A DNA stretch of 64,000 bases from contig NMRA01000004.1 of assembly GCA_002633005.1 (NCBI GenBank), forward strand, positions 2,151,935-2,215,934, given 5' to 3'. Both the position numbers and the translations under genes were made by a program. Origin of the DNA: Phoronis australis (taxonomy: Eukaryota > Phoronida > Phoronidae). The stretch's first letter is position 1; every line of letters begins with the position of its first letter. Below are positions 60,646 through 64,000 of the stretch, one piece after another. The notes beneath the pieces are model-generated. The model was not told the DNA's origin. It saw only the letters and a list, made by a program, of their open reading frames with translations, and did not search any database.

Positions 60646-63600
60646 GTGCGGTGGCGCCGACGGGTTCGATGGTGGCGGTGAAGCCTACAACAGAATTACA
60701 AGTTTTGTTGGCGCTATTAAAGAAGCGGTTCATTAAAGCATTGAGAACTGGAACAGTGCCATCAACTGGGACTGCATCAGAAATGCTCATACAAAATCAG
60801 ACACACGCACGGGGGCTGAGGGGACTCGAACGATCCCACCCCCCCCCCCCTTTCACCATTTGGCGAAGTAGGCAAAAAGGTCCGCCTCAAAGAAACAAAA
60901 AAAACTCCGAAAATAAGTAGAAAACAAGTCAAAAGTCCACTAAAAGACAGGAACTACCAAAATTCATAATGCATAAATCATATCTTTGAACGCACCCTAT
61001 GAATCTTAGTAAATGGTCCACATTCTCAAAAATTCGAGCCCCCATTTTTAGGCAGGGTGCGCGCATGATACGTTAAGTAGCTGGAGTGAACTTTTGGGTA
61101 ACATGAGGAAGGGATTCACGGGCACTACAGCTAAGACCTCTCTGGCTGAACAGCATCGTATAAGTAAAGGTAAATGTATATTATTTAAAGTACACGCTGA
61201 GGTATGCAACTATTGTAAAGCACCCGATGACAAATTTCAAAATAACATCCCTCAACGATAAGTGGTGATAATATGGATTTCGATACATGTAAACAAATGT
61301 CAGTGCATTAATTCGATCCAGTGTGATATCCTCTGGAAAGTGCGAACAGATTATACATTAGAAACACGAATTGGAAACAATAACCGACAGACTGATAACT
61401 AATTTCGCGATCTTCGTCATTTAAACAAATCAGTGAGAACGTGGCATTGGGACATCACGTTGAAATCAGATTGATCGTCTGAACACAAAATATTGTATTG
61501 GCGTGTCATGCTGTTTTGCCAAAATGTAACGTGTCAAAACGAAGTAGTTTAGTACTCAGTTGAAACCGAGTTGGGCCTTATTAGGGATACAGGTACATAC
61601 ATGTAGGGTAATCGGGGAGGTGAGTCATAACAAATTTTTGGAGTTGTTATTTCCCTGTGATTATATTTATAGATTTTGCTGTTTACTTCAGTTATTACTC
61701 TAACGTCATCCGGTAGTAGTTAAGAAAGCAATGTTTACCGGAGCCAGGTGACCCTTGTGAGAAATGATAACCTTTTCGATATGGAATACATTTTGGTGTG
61801 GCCTGATCTTAAATAAAGTCATTTGTGAGATAATCAGCCGCTAGCAGCAGATTTGTAAACAAACGTACTCAAAATTATTTTCACAATGCGTGGCCTTGAA
61901 AATTCAATTTTTTTGATGAACGCAATTAGCGGCAAACTGAGATAAGTTCATGTCACAGAATTTGTAAATTGGAAAAAGTTTAAGAAATTCATTCGGTATA
62001 ATATCCTGCTCAACAAGAAGGATTGGTCTCCAAGTGCACCAGTGTACCAAAATCGTTGTTATAGCCGAATACGTGTACATGTACAGGTAACTCTGGGAAA
62101 GTGCGGATCCAGACTGAAAGCTAATGGCCCAGACACTATTATTTGTTTGTTGAGGGTTAATACCAACCCCCTGTCTCTGTTCATTGTTAGGCCCCTTTAG
62201 TCATTTTTTTCTTAATCCGCGCTTAGTAAGCCAAAAACATCTCGACTTTTAAAGATAACACTTCACGAAGCACAGATACTACTTTTGCAGAAGGTGTGCA
62301 ATGCGGTTCAGAGTCTGCACTTTTCGTCCTTATCTCGGTCTCTGGTGATGACGTCAAGTGAGATGCCTATCGCTGATGTCGATGAAAACAACGCACGACT
62401 AAGGGAAGGTTTAGTTCATCATTGCCATGGAATGCTTTATTATAGGATTGCTGTGCGATACAACTTGACCGAGAACGTGATCGGAGCACGTTGTGTGTGG
62501 CCTACACGTATGTGACTATCACCCATTGATCACGTGTTTTAAAAACTATGCATGCGATTTTACCTAGTATAAATGACTGAGATATGTTGTTATGTGCGAA
62601 GTGTTGCTCTACGTCTAACATATTGCAATAGGCTTCCCTCGATACCAATGGTTGACCTTTTCATAGTTTTAGTACAACATCCGTAAACATATTATTTTAA
62701 AAATCCTTGATGAATACAGAATCTTTATTTTATTTAAGCAACGCTCAAATGTTTGCAATCGCAAGACTAATGTGTATTTAAAACATGTATATTTTTACAC
62801 GGAAACTGTCACGATTTATCTCGCATGGCATTTGCAAATTACGTTTCTTTATTTCCTTTAACAATTTAATTAGTATTTTCTTTTCGAAAGAAGGCCTTTT
62901 AGCCTGAGAACTCCACGGTTAAAATTGAAAATGATATGGTTTCGGATTTTTTTGACAGATTAGCTCTATTGCTAAAGGGCCGTAATAAAGGGATTTGACA
63001 TAGTTTACAAAAAACCCTGAAACAATTGTTGCTTTGCAACAAACGCAAGTGGATATAGTTTCTACTTTAAGAAGGTTGATTTTGCGTTGTATTTTTTATA
63101 AGACGTCTTTAAAAAAGCGTGCAACATTTCACAATGACATCATACTGAAAAATAGCCAAACCCAGCCTTCCGTTCAATAAGGAAATCGCTTCGAAACGCT
63201 TCGCGACATTGTCAGACTTGAGCACGCTCTCGCGGAAAGCCTTTTCCTTCTTGGCGGGGTTTCTTGCAGATGGAAACCAACTCGTTCATTATCGACGTCT
63301 ATCCATTCGAAGCACTTCCTTATTGAACGAATGACAGTTGCCTACGTTCGATTTTTTGCTGTTGGGTATTGACGATAACGTGGACAGCATGCATTCATCC
63401 GAAATCCAGAACACGAATAGACTGATGAGAATTTTCTTGCACATTCATTATCTCACAAATAATAACTCTCCGTCATCTGCATTTATCGGTTTGCCGAAGC
63501 AAGAATTTGGAAAAAAATTAAGGAAAATTTGCTACGGACATATGCTGAGCCATTATTGTGACGACTTGGTTAGATGAGGCCAAAGGTAACATATTGCTTC

Positions 63601-63814
63601 TCTGACCTCCTAGTGATCAAAGTTCTCGACTTGGAATCCGAGATCCGTAGGCCTGTTCGTGAAAAATCTAAGGCACGAGTTATTAGTAGACCTAAGCTGT
63701 TGCAGTGAATGTAACCGGGGTAGTGGGTATAGATCGGCAGCCCAGGGCACTTATCATATATGAACGAGGTACCAACATCTCACCATGGGAGCACTTAGAG
63801 TTCACCTCATTATG

Positions 63815-63988
63815 CAAGGGCGGATCCAGGATTTTGAGTTGGGGGGGGGGGGGGGGGGGGNGTGTCAGGGCGGAGTATAAGCCAGGATTTTGCCAGTCAG
63901 ACATTCGCACGTCCGAACTGCCAAATGGAATCTGGGAGAATTTTAGAGGAGACCATGGCCCCCTTTGTCCCCTCTAAATCCACCACTG
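63815..63988. mobile_element. hAT-like MITE at the window end
   Basis: CAAGGGCGGATCCAGGATTTT to TAAATCCACCACTG, with the block GCCAGGATTTTGCCAGTCAG. A G-run of more than 20 containing an N (63861) marks a sequencing or assembly stall inside it. Confidence 0.8.
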
Positions 63989-64000
63989 GTATATACGGAA

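Larger units (their letters stand above)
55274..63814. other. No confident gene; probable 5' side of the Hv-like gene
   Basis: Should contain the missing N-terminal exon(s) and promoter of the Hv-like gene. A minus-strand frame at 60527-60790 has a poly-Asp/Glu stretch (the N-terminus of Hv1 is also acidic). However, it coincides with a GTC microsatellite and has no donor in the required phase. Other open frames (58463-58651 minus, 62285-62515 plus, 63338-63577 plus) show no known motif. Confidence 0.45.

Noticed and set aside
60527-60790. Acidic protein as certain first exon of the Hv-like gene
   Set aside because: The acidic run is a translated GTC microsatellite, and no GT donor in the required phase exists before the stop.

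Overview
This is eukaryotic, almost certainly invertebrate animal DNA. Genes are split into short exons with clean GT-AG junctions, introns run to several kb, and non-coding sequence is AT-rich and full of non-autonomous transposons. The palindromic octamer TACATGTA recurs throughout. The families found (a sex-peptide/FMRFamide-type receptor, a six-cysteine tetraspanin, an Hv1-type voltage sensor) and the repeat style suit a marine invertebrate such as a hemichordate, lancelet or lophotrochozoan. The sequence alone does not fix the species. Single Ns at 12310, 33109 and 63861 indicate a draft assembly.

Layout. (1) 1-510, plus strand: the 3' end of a rhodopsin-type peptide GPCR. (2) 511-22270: about 22 kb with no supportable gene, holding many TIR elements, a LINE relic and a 0.7 kb tandem duplication that meets at an N. 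(3) 22271-41529, plus strand: a complete eight-exon tetraspanin (about 415 residues) with an unusually long acidic, Ser/Thr-rich cytoplasmic tail. (4) 41705-43509: a TTAA-flanked TIR element carrying a broken gene with a P2X7-intracellular-domain-like cysteine/histidine motif; a shorter inverted copy lies at 17246-18899. (5) 44360-47042, minus strand: two phase-compatible exons of an acidic, Ser-rich, probably disordered protein ending in a stop. (6) 52161-55273, minus strand: four phase-compatible exons for S1, a very long S1-S2 loop plus S2, S3-S4, and a charged helix. They form a divergent Hv1/TMEM266-like voltage-sensor protein. Its 5' exon(s) were not resolved, and the exons in (5) may be its 3' end. 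(7) 55274-64000: no confident gene, ending in another hAT-like MITE.

The three main proteins are all membrane proteins (receptor, tetraspanin organiser, voltage sensor). The genes are independent units on both strands and nothing indicates an operon. The most unusual item is the Hv1-like gene. It keeps the Hv1 proton-pathway aspartates in S1 and S3 and the zinc-site histidine. It has lost the S2 charge-transfer phenylalanine and glutamate and the first S4 arginine, and it has an extracellular S1-S2 loop of about 125 residues with three N-glycosylation sequons.
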